A stretch of DNA of 64,000 nt from Farysia itapuensis (GCA_023212645.1 JALBYC010000021.1:62403-126402), one strand, 5' to 3'. Counted from the stretch's first letter, positions 39,701 through 48,885 are shown. The notes: a model not told the origin generated them from the sequence alone. Made by a program: numbers and translations.

Positions 39701-42309
39701 TTGTATTCGATGGTAAATGGGTCATTGCCATCAGGTCGATCGGCAAGTGCAGTATGACACAGCGCGAGAGCTCGAAAAAAGGTGATGACGTTCTTGTATT
39801 GCGCGCCATCATGGGGCGCAGCCAACGTGTCGGCGAGAGGTTTCGAGATCAACGTCATCTTGGAAGGCTGCAGATAGCGATTCTTGAAAGCACGAGACAG
39901 TGTATCCACCATCTCCTTCTTGGACTCAGCCAATTCTGCGTCCTGCTTCTCGATGCTGAATCCGGAAACATCTTTGCCCTCTCGCTTCATCGCTCCGACC
40001 ATGGCCTCGGTCACGCCATCACCATACGTGACGCCATTGATCGAGCATTTCTTGAACTCCATGACGTTCTGAGTCAAAGTGCCGGTCTTGTCTGAGAAAA
40101 TGTACTCGATCTGACCAAGGTCATCCGAAATATTCCAGGTCTTGGGCACGCACGGATAATCGAGCGGCGCATAGTACATCTCGATGTCCTGAAAGATGAA
40201 GAAAGCTTGAATAGTCTTGACGATCTCTATCGAAATGTACAGGGAGATCGGAACGATGTTCTGAAACACCACGAGACAGGAGCCGAAGATGATGAGAGCG
40301 TTGACGATGTTGCTGCTGCTAACTTCTGCGCCTTGTTCGTAATAGGCTCGGCTTGTGTTGTTGTTACTGAGGCGATACCCGCCAATGATTGCGCAGAGCA
40401 CACAGAGGATCATAAGAATGATAAAGTTGACGATGACGTTGAAGTTTGTTTCTTTCTCAATCTTGGACCGTTTCGATGGCGTTTCGCCCGAATTCAGCAT
40501 GATTTTGGTGTCTTCACCAGTAAACAGGACGACACCGATGACCCATTCTGTGTTCCGTAGTGCACAACCTCGAAGTAGCATTTCGTTGATCGTTATAGGC
40601 TCGACTTTCTTGGTTTGTGTGGCCGTACCTTCTGCAGGCAATGGCATGAAACCATCCGCATACTCGTTCTTTTCTTTCAGGTCGCTGACAGAATACTTGA
40701 GGAGGCCATTGAAGCTGTATAAATTTGCGTGAGGTGCTTCACTGTCGATCACAAACCGAGAATGCTCGATGTCTTCCTCGGACTGTATGCCCATCGTGGC
40801 TTTGAGCGACTTTCGGACCTTGAGATTGGTTTCGCCGTCCAGGTTCTTGGTCTCGACGTATGCATTCCCGTCTGGATCAGAGGTATTGAGGATGACAATA
40901 TCGGCGGGAACTTGCTCATTCTCCCGAAGAAGAACGACGTCTCCGACTTCGAGCTTCTTCCAGAGCGTGCGCTCCCATCTTGCAGTGCCGGGTGCATTTC
41001 TACGATAGTCGACGACGCCATCGACGCTGCTTTGAGCTGCCAGACTCGGCTCGTGTTGCTTTAAGGGCTGCAGAAATGAGTGACTGCTCAGGTTGGCGGT
41101 ATTTGTCTGGCTGTAGACGCCAAGCTGGTTGCCGTAGGGACCTGCTTGACTCTCCCGATCATTCTCGCTGATGATGGTGTGGAGAGCATTGGAGCTGTCT
41201 AGACTGTCGCTTCGTGCTCTCAGACACGCAGCATCGTTGGGTATAGCGGAACGACCTCCCCGCTTGGATCCGGATCCAACTACTTCGCGTAGTCCGATGG
41301 CATCTTCCTTCTCTCTCAACTTTCTAACGCCTTTCGAAAGCTTTGGTCCACCGCGACCGGCGAGACCAAAAAGCTTTTCGTACCACGAGCGGGGGTCTTT
41401 GGCTTGGTTGAAATTGCGATAATTACCGAGCCGTGTCGCGGCCGAATTGTTGACTTCGTTGTCGAGCGCATGTCGACGATGATCCTCGATCGAGTCTTTG
41501 ATGGCAGTAATGGTGAGAATCGCAACCAATGGAAGCATGGCGATTTGCGGAATGGTCGCTCCAAAGGTGGGAAAGACCTGAAGGATGACGAGTCCAAGAA
41601 AGTAGATATTGGCAACACGTCGGAATTGCTCGAACAAGAAGCGAGGCAAGAAGGTGACAATAGTGTATTTGGACGTGCGCACCTTGTTGCGCGGATACGT
41701 AACATCAAGATCACCGTTCTTCTTTAGCTGGCTTGCGGGGGGAGCAACGTTGATGTAGACCAGCCTGCGCTTCTTTGGTTTTATTTTGCGCATGGTTGGA
41801 CCGCTTGACGCTGCGGTCTCGTCCGGTTCAGCTGTTCCGACCAGGTGTGAATCGTCAATGTCATCGGCAGTCGCTGTATATGGAACTGAGTCTTGCTGCG
41901 CCGAATCAAAAGGGGCTCCTCCTTCAGCATTGTGTGCTGCAAGTCCATCGGTCTGCCGATTCTTTGAGACCTCTTCTGATACCATGTTGGCTAATGTTGA
42001 GCCTTTGTACTTGTTGCGCAGGGTCTTGCCTCTGAACAGTTTGTGAGAGAGACTGTTCTTGCGCTGAAAACGATTGCGCTCATCTCTTCGCATCTCTGAG
42101 CGATGGGACTCGGCGATCGACGCGGCTGCGGTACGCACCGTCTTGAGCTGGAGATTTGGATCCACCATCGGATCGTAGTCGGGGTGGGTTGGATCTGTGA
42201 GGTGGCCTTGATCGTCGGGACCAACATTGTAAGGCGTCAGATTGTTGGGGTCATAGATATGACCTTGCTGATCAAGGCTCGAATTGCCAGAACGGCGAAA
42301 TCTAGACAT
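36754..42309 (-). CDS. dnf1: P4-type phospholipid flippase, DNF1/DNF2-like
   Basis: A 1851-aa P4-ATPase from the ATG at 42309; the upstream open frame has no ATG. After a polar N-terminus come YPRNKVRTSKYTIVTFLPRFLFEQFRRVANIYF and the first membrane pair. The actuator region has VYVETKNLDGETNL-type DGETNL. The phosphorylation site is DKTGTLTQN near residue 738, with KADSVIYQRL-like and GDGANDVAMIQEAHCGVGI motifs further on. Ten membrane segments end near residue 1480. It flips phosphatidylcholine/ethanolamine-type lipids to the cytosolic leaflet with a Cdc50-family partner. PPASQLKKNG and the overall length suit the Dnf1/2 branch more than Drs2. The C-terminal 350 residues are Ser/Pro-rich and probably regulatory. 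Confidence 0.93.
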   Translation of the reverse strand: MSRFRRSGNSSLDQQGHIYDPNNLTPYNVGPDDQGHLTDPTHPDYDPMVDPNLQLKTVRTAAASIAESHRSEMRRDERNRFQRKNSLSHKLFRGKTLRNKYKGSTLANMVSEEVSKNRQTDGLAAHNAEGGAPFDSAQQDSVPYTATADDIDDSHLVGTAEPDETAASSGPTMRKIKPKKRRLVYINVAPPASQLKKNGDLDVTYPRNKVRTSKYTIVTFLPRFLFEQFRRVANIYFLGLVILQVFPTFGATIPQIAMLPLVAILTITAIKDSIEDHRRHALDNEVNNSAATRLGNYRNFNQAKDPRSWYEKLFGLAGRGGPKLSKGVRKLREKEDAIGLREVVGSGSKRGGRSAIPNDAACLRARSDSLDSSNALHTIISENDRESQAGPYGNQLGVYSQTNTANLSSHSFLQPLKQHEPSLAAQSSVDGVVDYRRNAPGTARWERTLWKKLEVGDVVLLRENEQVPADIVILNTSDPDGNAYVETKNLDGETNLKVRKSLKATMGIQSEEDIEHSRFVIDSEAPHANLYSFNGLLKYSVSDLKEKNEYADGFMPLPAEGTATQTKKVEPITINEMLLRGCALRNTEWVIGVVLFTGEDTKIMLNSGETPSKRSKIEKETNFNVIVNFIILMILCVLCAIIGGYRLSNNNTSRAYYEQGAEVSSSNIVNALIIFGSCLVVFQNIVPISLYISIEIVKTIQAFFIFQDIEMYYAPLDYPCVPKTWNISDDLGQIEYIFSDKTGTLTQNVMEFKKCSINGVTYGDGVTEAMVGAMKREGKDVSGFSIEKQDAELAESKKEMVDTLSRAFKNRYLQPSKMTLISKPLADTLAAPHDGAQYKNVITFFRALALCHTALADRPDGNDPFTIEYKAESPDEAALVAAARDACAVFIAKNNNTIDIEVAGQPERYTPLKVLEFNSTRKRMSVIVREPGGRILMITKGADSVIYQRLRTDHPEELKTVTYQDLETFANAGLRTLCIAYRYLEEVEYMEWARLHDEASASLTDRDDAIDEANEKIEVNLTLLGATALEDKLQVGVPEAIETLHKAGIKLWILTGDKLQTAIEIGFSCNLLTSDMEIMIISADHEAGTRAQLEAACNKIASAGRPVVIEESSGRGKTKRSKLTVERSESAPRDGFAVVIDGETLRYALDASLRPLFLALTTQCEAVVCCRVSPAQKALTVKLVKDGKNAMTLAIGDGANDVAMIQEAHCGVGIAGLEGAQASMSADYAIGQFRFLTRLLLVHGQLCYHRISDLHKVFFYKNIIWTSILFYYQIHSDFSGNYIFDYTYVLLYNLVFSSLCVIVIGALDQVVNIKALLAFPQTYRRGIKGSEYTKFLFYMSMLDAAYQGAACYFVPWWLFNYGPMVGSDGQDMGALTLFGTTIAAGAVTTANLYAGIIAKHWTGLFWAVEIISLLSVYAWTLVYSAFPVFAFEKSGFWLVQTVNFWAIIVLITAISLIPRFFFRAWRTAFRPNEHDILREAWTRGDLKDQLGIPHKSEKRARRAARYQAKHAGRANETADSSQTYRDLELNEQLFSDAKKVSPDQSLAAEADTYSDTSADPLPMRLYGQQAGDSGQAAASHQSSNLLDRNTRAESGLSFYDPDRLPISSDSPALPSMYALSQQTLERNAKTGQEEFLDPQATPRQAIPMINVQRASTTVASGPAQAVNSAMRGRTSNDSFSRAFDEEFGQEYSREVNPYPTAAGGNMYAPVQVRSASSSSYASSTSGPRAPIGSRSSSLQYHPQQDSPERTPTVANSTVTPPSGTSGSRYHDRFKDVSPSPPRAESTSAAEFPEASSDPMFATPPTSMGDVRFRSPLKPIQGLGIAARPDNGHGKDGSAASGVSWHTAEGLH

Positions 42310-43121
42310 GCTGAGCAACGGCGCAATACATAGAGTGATTTGACTCCGAGGTGTATTAAGAAGCTAAGAGATGGCGAGAGTGAGGAAAACGCCAAGGTGG
42401 GATTGCACGCAGAAACTGGAGACAAGGGACGCGTAATGAAGGCAGACTTGCAATAGAACCGCGATGATGTTGGGAAGCAATCGGTCCAGCCGACGACCAC
42501 TGGATATTGGATGCAAAGGGCGTGTGTTGTAGTGAGAACACGAGAACAAAAGGGTCGAAGGGTCTGTAGGGGGCGGTGAAGATGGTAGGCTTGAGCAGTC
42601 ATTCAAATGAAAATCTGGCCAGCAGTGTAATGTGTTCTCGAACTGCCAATACCAAAATCTCAATTGAATTGCAACACTGACCTCGGACTCCTTTCCTCCC
42701 CACGTCGTGCTACCTCGTGCTTCTACAATCTCATCAAGCCCAACGACAGTATCGTGCATGCACATACCCAGAAGCGATGATGACGCCGGGTCGAGCTTTG
42801 CTGAGTTCTCTCCAGTCTGTCGCGACACGAGAGACACACACATGGCGCTCAAATTCGGATCTTTAATTCCGATGCACGCAGCGTTTCTTCCTCCAGGCAA
42901 TTTGTCAAAGCTCAAAGACAGGCTGAATGCTACAACAGACGGGCTGTTTCGCTAAGCGCTCTCCGTTTGCGTTTCCAGCAACCGAAGACTTTGCTCTGCA
43001 CATCGACCTGTGCGACAAAATTTCCAGTCATGCTATGAACTTGAATCGAGGTGCACACGCACGACGCGTGACCGCGTTGGTGCATTTCAGAGGCACGTGC
43101 ACTTTTTTTGATTGCGAGGTT
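42310..43121. other. intergenic: flippase promoter, dehydrogenase 3' flank
   Basis: 812 bp. The flippase side has a pyrimidine-rich leader on the minus strand. ACGCGT occurs near 42429 and 43063, so this word alone is not specific to cell-cycle genes. A long minus-strand frame (42364-42915) has no recognisable content and is not called. Confidence 0.45.
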
Positions 43122-44351
43122 TCACTTGACATTTTCGGCGGAGTTGCGGTAATCTTTGGCATAGAGCATGAAGACGTCCATCGCGCCCATGGCTTTGTAC
43201 AGACCACGAATAAACCACGGCGGCAGGTTTTTGCCGTAGCTCAGCACGTACATGGCTCGAGGAATGAAAACTGTCTGTGACTTGTCTTGTTCAAGCATTC
43301 GGACGATGCGGTGTGCGACTTCTGGAATTGTCAAGGTGGGCGTCGTGAATTGGTCGTGAGTGTCGAGCATTCTGCCATTGGTCATGGCCGATTCGACTTT
43401 GAGTGGGCAGATGATCGAGTTGCGCACGTTGTCGACTTTGTGGTACGCGTCCAGCTCGGCACCCAGGGAGGCATGCAATGACAGTACAGCCGCTTTTGAT
43501 GCATTGTATGCAGCATTGGCAGGCAGTTCAATAAAGGCTGATCCGGAGCCCAGGAGGAGAATATGACCTCCCCAGCCGTTACGCGCTTGTTTGAGCGGAC
43601 GGTCTTTGACCCCGCCATCAGGCAGCATGTGCTCACCAAATGTCTTGAGAGTCGCGAGAACTCCATGGAAGTTGACGTCCGAGACTTGCTTAGAAAGATG
43701 GTAGGGGAATTGCTCCTCAGTGTCCAGCAAAAAGGAGTGACGGGCGATGCCGGCACCAACGACCAACATTGTCGCAAGTCCGACTTTCTCCTCCATCTGC
43801 TTTCGAGCTGCAATGAGTGACTGGATGTCAGTCACGTCTGTCTGAATGTACAGCGTCTCGGAGCCATGTTCAGAATTCGCATGAAGATCCAGTACAACGA
43901 CTTTGGCACCCTTTCGACGCAGCTGCCTGCACACCTCTCCGCAAATTCCACGACCACCACCAGTGATCACGACGACATGCTCCCTCCAGATGGTACGTCG
44001 AGGCGAAGCACGCTCCAGTACGAATCGGTGTCCTACAGAGTTGACAAGCTTGATGGCCACCAGTACCAGGTAGTACCGAAGGAATTTGGACTCGGCCATA
44101 CCTTGCTTCAGATACGACCATAGTTCTCGTACCTTCTCGCTGCGAGATAGATCGCGCCTCGCGCGCAAATACTGTAGCTTGATTGGGTCGAGGACCTGTG
44201 CGAGTGCCAGCGCGGTCGAAAGTGCAGCCACCAATCGATTTGTGAAAAGGGGTCGGACCAAGGTGTTGACAACAGTGTCGATCGTGAAGAAATTGGGTCG
44301 AGTGCGTCGATTGACCGACGTCGTCAGTCCTGCATTCAGCGGAGGTACCAT
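43122..44351 (-). CDS. membrane-anchored short-chain dehydrogenase/reductase
   Basis: A 409-aa protein from the ATG at 44351. Hydrophobic stretches near residues 40-53 and 93-103 precede the Rossmann fold, suggesting membrane association. TGGGRGI at 130-136 is the nucleotide-binding motif, and VVLDLHA after beta-2 suggests NAD or NADP binding. The usual NNAG reads VGAGIA. The catalytic region has LLGSGSAFIELPANAAYNASK, with Ser, Tyr and Lys in place, and ICPLKVESAM follows. The arrangement recalls RDH10/SDR16C enzymes acting on lipid or retinol-like substrates. The true substrate cannot be read from sequence. The basic C-terminal region includes a final hydrophobic ALYKAMGAMDVFML. Confidence 0.85.
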   Translation of the reverse strand: MVPPLNAGLTTSVNRRTRPNFFTIDTVVNTLVRPLFTNRLVAALSTALALAQVLDPIKLQYLRARRDLSRSEKVRELWSYLKQGMAESKFLRYYLVLVAIKLVNSVGHRFVLERASPRRTIWREHVVVITGGGRGICGEVCRQLRRKGAKVVVLDLHANSEHGSETLYIQTDVTDIQSLIAARKQMEEKVGLATMLVVGAGIARHSFLLDTEEQFPYHLSKQVSDVNFHGVLATLKTFGEHMLPDGGVKDRPLKQARNGWGGHILLLGSGSAFIELPANAAYNASKAAVLSLHASLGAELDAYHKVDNVRNSIICPLKVESAMTNGRMLDTHDQFTTPTLTIPEVAHRIVRMLEQDKSQTVFIPRAMYVLSYGKNLPPWFIRGLYKAMGAMDVFMLYAKDYRNSAENVK

Positions 44352-44608
44352 GTTGCGGTGTGCAGACAGAAAGAGGATGGATTGGATCGTGAACGGAAGT
44401 GAGGTAATGTGTCCCCGCGGGCCCGCACAAACAGATTGCGGGGAAGTTACCACCCATGCACTTTTGGTGGCGACCCTTCAAGATTTCACCAACCTGTCCA
44501 ACTCAGCCAGCCACATCTACTTTTCACGAAAACACTACACGACAGCAAAGGAGGTAGATGATTGATTTCTTCTTGCGCTGCAGGATGGGACGCCAAAGGT
44601 ACCGACCG

Positions 44609-44893
44609 CTAGACTTCAAGAGGGTTGCACATAGGGTCCGACTTGTTGATATGGCAAAATTTGCACAACTGAGCAGTCAGACATTGTTTCGTGCTGATAT
44701 AAGATTTTCAGCGTTCTATCGTGCATCTGCGTCCAGTATCCTATAGTAGCTAGACTTACTTGTTCACATTGCAGCAAAATTCTCCTGGTAGAGTGCATTT
44801 TCTTCCCTGGTCACAGAAGGTGGCCTGCACGACGCTGCCGAGACACAGGGCGAAAAAGCTAAGGAGGCTGATTGACTTCGGAACAGAGTACAT
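44609..44893 (-). CDS. tiny cysteine-rich secreted protein A
   Basis: Assembled from exons 44893-44760 and 44693-44609 (intron 65 nt, GTAAGT, TATATCAG, phase 2), giving 72 aa. The signal peptide is MYSVPKSISLLSFFALCLGS with cleavage near VQA. The mature protein of about 49 residues has eight cysteines: FC, KC, FCC, QC, LC, FC and MC, as in knottin-like or other disulfide-packed proteins. A TATAAA box (minus strand, 44968-44963) lies 70 bp upstream. It is a paralog-like neighbour of the gene at 45387-45703: C-x(n)-GE-x-CC motif and the same intron phase after the CC pair. Too short for routine gene calling; the role is unknown, perhaps apoplastic. Confidence 0.72.
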
Positions 44894-45386
44894 AGTTGTG
44901 AGCAAGAATCAGAGGACCTGGAAGACGTCGACGTCGAGGACAGAAGGTGGTCCATTGGGGCTTTTATAATTACTGAACCATTCACACTCGGTGGTAATCG
45001 TGGGACTGTGTGGACACTCGTGAGAACATTTCTCATAACGTCCCGTATTGTCGTCAGTGGGGCCTTTTTGATACCACCTCATCGGACAACGCAGATCCAC
45101 AGAGAGGCTGAAGACATATGTGTTGTCAAGCTTGCTCTCAAGAGCCACTACATGTAGAGCTTCAACGTTTAATATTCGAAACGGTGTGACGGAACATTTG
45201 TCTCAGGTATACCCTCTATACATAGCTCAGCGCTTCGTGCTTCCCAAACCATGAATGAACAGGGGTCCACATTCACCGCTCACAGTCTAGTTGAATGAAA
45301 TATTCAAGAGTGATGATAGGAGCCATGGTTATCAGCGAGCGCGTACGAGCGAATGCAAACACTGGATCAGCAAGCGTATGCTGTGC
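44894..45386. other. intergenic between the two cysteine-rich genes
   Basis: 493 bp. It holds the TATAAA of gene A and the 3' flank of gene B. A frame at 44909-45148 (minus) has six Cys but no signal peptide and overlaps the promoter; it was not called. Confidence 0.45.
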
Positions 45387-45703
45387 TTAGCGACCGTGCT
45401 GGAAGTCGTAAGGGCAGTCGTTGTAACTGTTGCCCGGATGGCACGACCTGTGTTTCCGAGACAGACAAAAGTTAGTCAAGCTATGCGCAGCAGATATGAC
45501 CAGTTTAGTCAGATCTGATCTTACCCAATTGCGGAATGCGTCGAACTCGGACAGCAAACCTCGCCTTGGACGCAAAATTCAAGGCCAGGGCCACTAGCAT
45601 AGCCAGTGTTGCAGAACTTGGCGGAGGCTTGACTCATGACGCTGGCAACGATTAACAGCACCACGATAGTCAAGAAGGAGGTAGTCGAGGATTTGAAGGC
45701 CAT
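45387..45703 (-). CDS. tiny cysteine-rich secreted protein B
   Basis: Exons 45703-45525 and 45447-45387 (intron 77 nt, GTAAGA, ACACAG, phase 2) give 79 aa. The signal peptide is MAFKSSTTSFLTIVVLLIVASV with cleavage near SAS/ASA. The mature part of about 51 residues has six cysteines: KFC, EFC, VCC, SC and DC. A TATA-like TATAAG sits on the minus strand near 45770. GEVCC aligns with GEFCC of gene A, and the intron falls in phase 2 downstream of that pair in both, so the two probably derive from one ancestor. Function unknown; export is likely. Confidence 0.72.
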
Positions 45704-46056
45704 TGTGTGCAATCGGTTTGGGTTTAAGATAAGGGATGTGAGTTGTTGTCGTTCAGACATTCCGCCGTCTTATATGCATTTCTATTCCAGAAATCTAAGG
45801 GCGTTGGATGAAGTGTCACACGAAGAAATCGAGGCAGAGTGGGAGCGTTGCGGGTGGTGACCTTCCTAGAACCCACACGCCTGTTCCCCCTAGCTTGGTG
45901 GGATTGGCGGTCTAATTTTACTTTCATCTGCGGAGTCTACACACGAGCCCACTCGGGCAAACGATAGGAAGCGAGCCAACGCGAAATTGAATATGTGGAC
46001 ACCCTATCAGCCGATGGGATGGAAGTGCACAAGCAGAGCCCGAATCTGAGTACAGT
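45704..46056. other. intergenic between cysteine-rich gene B and the oxidase
   Basis: 353 bp. It includes the TATAAG-like promoter element of gene B and the 3' flank of the oxidase gene. No gene seen. Confidence 0.4.
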
Positions 46057-47514
46057 CTACAATCGAAGTGCAGAGGGCGTAAGGTAACATTTTGGGAACG
46101 TATCTGGACACTTCCACTGTTGGCCACGTTCTCTGCACCCGATCATGTGCGCAATTATCTCGGCACAGCCAAAAGCGCGAGTCATGCCGTGACCGCTGTA
46201 GCCCGCTGCAACATACTGGCCTTCTCCATCCAGAGGGCCGACGAGAGGATCCTTGGACTCTGTGTAGCCCATGATGCCGGTCCATTCCCGGACAGGTGTT
46301 GCGCCAAAGTTGCGGGGAAAGACGGAAGACAGCCATGGTCGGATGAAGGCGGACACCTCCGGGCAGAGCGTGCTGTCATCTGCAATGCCCCACTCTCTTT
46401 GAGGAGCATACTCGCGACCTCCACCAAAGATGAAGGGAGCGCCCGGCTCCAGAGTGGATTCTGGCCTTTGCTGTCCATATTCGTACCCTCCGTTAGATGA
46501 GAATCCCATCGGCCAATACCGTTGGCCGGGTTTAGTCGGCTCCACAGCTACAGCTTGCGCTCGTGTAGGCACAACACCTTTTGGTCCAGCTAAAGAAGGA
46601 ACCAGATGCGAGACATACCCGTTGGTGGCATGGATTACATATCGGGCTTTCAGTTCATGCCCAGTTTGAGTCGTAAGTAGGGAGGAGTAACCCGTGGTGG
46701 CCGAATCCGACAATATCGTAACGTGGGTGACAGGTGTCTCTGTGACAAGATTGAGAATGATGTTCCGCCCACTAGCCGTCTGCTGAGCCAGACGATAGAT
46801 GTGCGCAACAAGCTGACGGGGATGGAGCGTGGCACCTGCGATTTCGTACGCGGCGATGATGCCGGCAGGGTCATCCATTGTGTCTCGTACTTCTGTCAGG
46901 GGTACCCTCCTTATTTCTTCCACAAAATCTTGTAGCTTGGCATTCTTTGCTGCTTCTAGGCATGCTTCGAAAGCATCGACTTCTTCCTGCTTGAAGCACA
47001 GATGCCAATTTTTGTGCTTGGTAAGCCCGATTCCGCTCGAATCATGAGACTGGGGTATGAGAGACGTGATGGCAGCTGCAACATCGGCTTCGAATGCAAG
47101 TATCTTTCGCACTGCATCTTCCACACTAGCGCGATGATGTTCTTCTTGCTTCAACAGGTGGTTGGGATTCGACGCAAGATCGGAGTAAGCCAGCGCCGAG
47201 ACCGCTGTGAGATGACCACCATTACGTCCGGTCGCACCGGAGCAAAAGCTCCGGGCTTCGACAACTGTAATGCTCGAGTTGTGCGGTAGGACTCTGGCCA
47301 AGTGATAAGCACACGAGGTGCCCGTGATGCCAGAGCCGATGATCACCACATCAGACTTGTTCGGAATTACGATCGTGGATTCTGGAATTTGGCTTGCAGT
47401 AGCCAGCCAGTGGCTGATGGTTGCATCTTCTTTAGGCAAGGAAGCAGGCTTGGGCTCGACACTCGACAGACCGATGGTCGATATGTCGACATATTCGCTT
47501 GTGGTCAGCATCAT
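46057..47514 (-). CDS. FAD-dependent amine/amino-acid oxidoreductase (DAO family)
   Basis: A 485-aa protein from the ATG at 47514 (another at 47511). The Rossmann motif VVIIGSGITGTSCAYHLAR is near residue 56, followed by VVEARSFCSGATGRNGGHL, the DAO-family continuation with the flavin-contacting GRNGG. Later landmarks are GPKGVVPTRAQ, WTGIMGYTESKDPLVG and VAAGYSGHGMTRAFGCAEI, the second FAD-binding stretch. The family oxidises amines or amino acids such as glycine, sarcosine or gamma-glutamyl-putrescine. The substrate here is unknown. The protein ends in LRL, which matches peroxisomal PTS1 only at the last two positions. It is divergent from the enoyl-CoA gene over 343 bp. Confidence 0.85.
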   Translation of the reverse strand: MMLTTSEYVDISTIGLSSVEPKPASLPKEDATISHWLATASQIPESTIVIPNKSDVVIIGSGITGTSCAYHLARVLPHNSSITVVEARSFCSGATGRNGGHLTAVSALAYSDLASNPNHLLKQEEHHRASVEDAVRKILAFEADVAAAITSLIPQSHDSSGIGLTKHKNWHLCFKQEEVDAFEACLEAAKNAKLQDFVEEIRRVPLTEVRDTMDDPAGIIAAYEIAGATLHPRQLVAHIYRLAQQTASGRNIILNLVTETPVTHVTILSDSATTGYSSLLTTQTGHELKARYVIHATNGYVSHLVPSLAGPKGVVPTRAQAVAVEPTKPGQRYWPMGFSSNGGYEYGQQRPESTLEPGAPFIFGGGREYAPQREWGIADDSTLCPEVSAFIRPWLSSVFPRNFGATPVREWTGIMGYTESKDPLVGPLDGEGQYVAAGYSGHGMTRAFGCAEIIAHMIGCRERGQQWKCPDTFPKCYLTPSALRL

Positions 47515-47857
47515 TGCATACAACAAGCTTGTCAATCAATAGCTGCGAGCTGTCAAGAAGCTTGCATCGGAGAATTCACATCCGCTTGCATCCGTCAAGG
47601 GTCTCGTACATTCGTACAACTGCGTGTGTACAAGATGTACAACTCGCGACTCTGTGACTGTGACTGTGACTATGACTGCATCACGCACAGATCACGTGGA
47701 GTCTGTGAAGCTGTGACCAGCTGTGAGTTTGAACTCACACTCACTTTTAATTTTGACTTTGAACTTTGAAAAGTTTGAACGCAGTCACGCACTCACACTC
47801 ACGTCACGCTCCGGTCGCACCAAGAAGCCGGTATCCGTTCTCGCACTCCACCAACAT
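47515..47857. other. divergent intergenic region rich in GTGAC/TCACA words
   Basis: 343 bp between the oxidase and enoyl-CoA genes. 47630-47810 is a dense, irregular array of TGTGACT, ACTCACAC and similar words on both strands. No gene seen. Confidence 0.6.
47630..47815. repeat. irregular GTGAC/TCACA repeat array
   Basis: Includes three tandem TGTGAC units near 47652-47668, then CTGTGAAGCTGTGACC and ACTCACACTCAC. The 16-mer GAGTCTGTGAAGCTGT at 47699-47714 occurs again at 51921-51936. Part of this array may be transcribed as leader of the enoyl-CoA gene. Confidence 0.75.
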
Positions 47858-48859
47858 ATGCGAGCATTTACGTTTAAGCGCAGCATTGTTGCAAGTCACC
47901 TCGGTCCACGCTTTGCCACTTGTAACATTACACCCCGACCTACTCATTTCCCATCATCTTTGCAATCTCTGCCTTTACCAAGTGCGCCTTACAAACTTAG
48001 CCGGAGCCTTTCGCTTTCATCTGAAGCTTTCAAAGTCTTTACTCCTTCAGCATCTATGGATTCTTACAGCAAGCAATTCCCGAGCGAGTCTGATGCTCTG
48101 ACTCGCTTGGACTTCGACGGAAACTCGAGGGTCTGGATTCTGACGTTCCTCGGCAAAGATACGCCCGACAATCGTCTTTCACACAACTTCATCAACAACG
48201 GTCTCCTTCCAGCACTCGACTTTGTCGAGCAGCAATGGGAGTCGATGGTTAACAACTCGCAGAACGACCTCGGCGCGGCGCTCGTCACCACCGGAGGAGT
48301 AGATGTCTCAGCCAAGATTTACAGCAATGGTCTCGATCTGGAAAAGGCCATCGCCGACCCGCACTTCTTCGACCAGTGTCTCAACGCGCTTTACGAGAAA
48401 CTCATGACTTTTCCCGTGCCCACCATTGCGGCCATCAACGGACACGGCTTTGCGGCCGGTTTTGGCTTGGCATGCGCCCAGGATTACCGTGTGATGAACC
48501 AGAAGCGAGGCTATCTGTGCATGAACGAGATCGATTTCGGTGCACCTCTGCCGTATGGCTTGCAAATGGCGCTCGCCAGCAAGATCACCGACATCATCAC
48601 CATGCGAAAGATTGTCCTCGAGGGTCACCGCTTCTCCGCCGTAGAGGCAAAAGAAGCTGGGTTTGTGGATCTCCTGTCGGACAGTCCACAAAACACACTA
48701 GACGTGGCCCTAAAGCTAGCCGACAAGATCAAGATCAAGGCCAAAATGAACGTTTATGGCGCAAACAAGGAGGTCATCTATGCTCCCTTCATCAAAGCTC
48801 TGCGTACCAAGCACGACGAGTCCGAAGATGAGCTCCACACTCCTCGTGCGAAGATGTAG
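47858..48859 (+). CDS. eci1: enoyl-CoA isomerase/hydratase with dual targeting signals
   Basis: A 333-aa protein from ATG 47858, or 267 aa from an in-frame ATG at 48056. The crotonase fold is clear: FPVPTIAAINGHGFAAGFGLACAQDYRVM (CoA site and oxyanion loop), then MNEIDFGAPLPYGLQMAL with a Glu that could serve catalysis, and GHRFSAVEAKEAGFVDLL. It most resembles fungal delta3,delta2-enoyl-CoA isomerases of beta-oxidation of unsaturated fatty acids. The first 66 residues are Arg/Ser-rich with few acids (RAFTFKRSIVASHL), like a mitochondrial presequence. The C-terminus is AKM, within the PTS1 consensus [SAC][KRH][LM]. The short form would be peroxisomal and the long form possibly mitochondrial. 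Confidence 0.88.
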   Translation: MRAFTFKRSIVASHLGPRFATCNITPRPTHFPSSLQSLPLPSAPYKLSRSLSLSSEAFKVFTPSASMDSYSKQFPSESDALTRLDFDGNSRVWILTFLGKDTPDNRLSHNFINNGLLPALDFVEQQWESMVNNSQNDLGAALVTTGGVDVSAKIYSNGLDLEKAIADPHFFDQCLNALYEKLMTFPVPTIAAINGHGFAAGFGLACAQDYRVMNQKRGYLCMNEIDFGAPLPYGLQMALASKITDIITMRKIVLEGHRFSAVEAKEAGFVDLLSDSPQNTLDVALKLADKIKIKAKMNVYGANKEVIYAPFIKALRTKHDESEDELHTPRAKM

Positions 48860-48885
48860 AAGCTGTATGTAATCTGTATATTACT

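Noticed and set aside
42364..42915. A 183-codon minus-strand frame upstream of the flippase
   Set aside because: It starts at a non-ATG codon, has no recognisable domain or codon pattern, and overlaps the flippase leader.
44909..45148. A cysteine-containing minus-strand frame upstream of cysteine-rich gene A
   Set aside because: It has no signal peptide and spans the TATA box of gene A, whose spliced model is far better.
46057..46065. Peroxisomal PTS1 on the FAD oxidase (ends LRL)
   Set aside because: The first position is Leu rather than Ser/Ala/Cys, so it is only a weak, non-canonical match.
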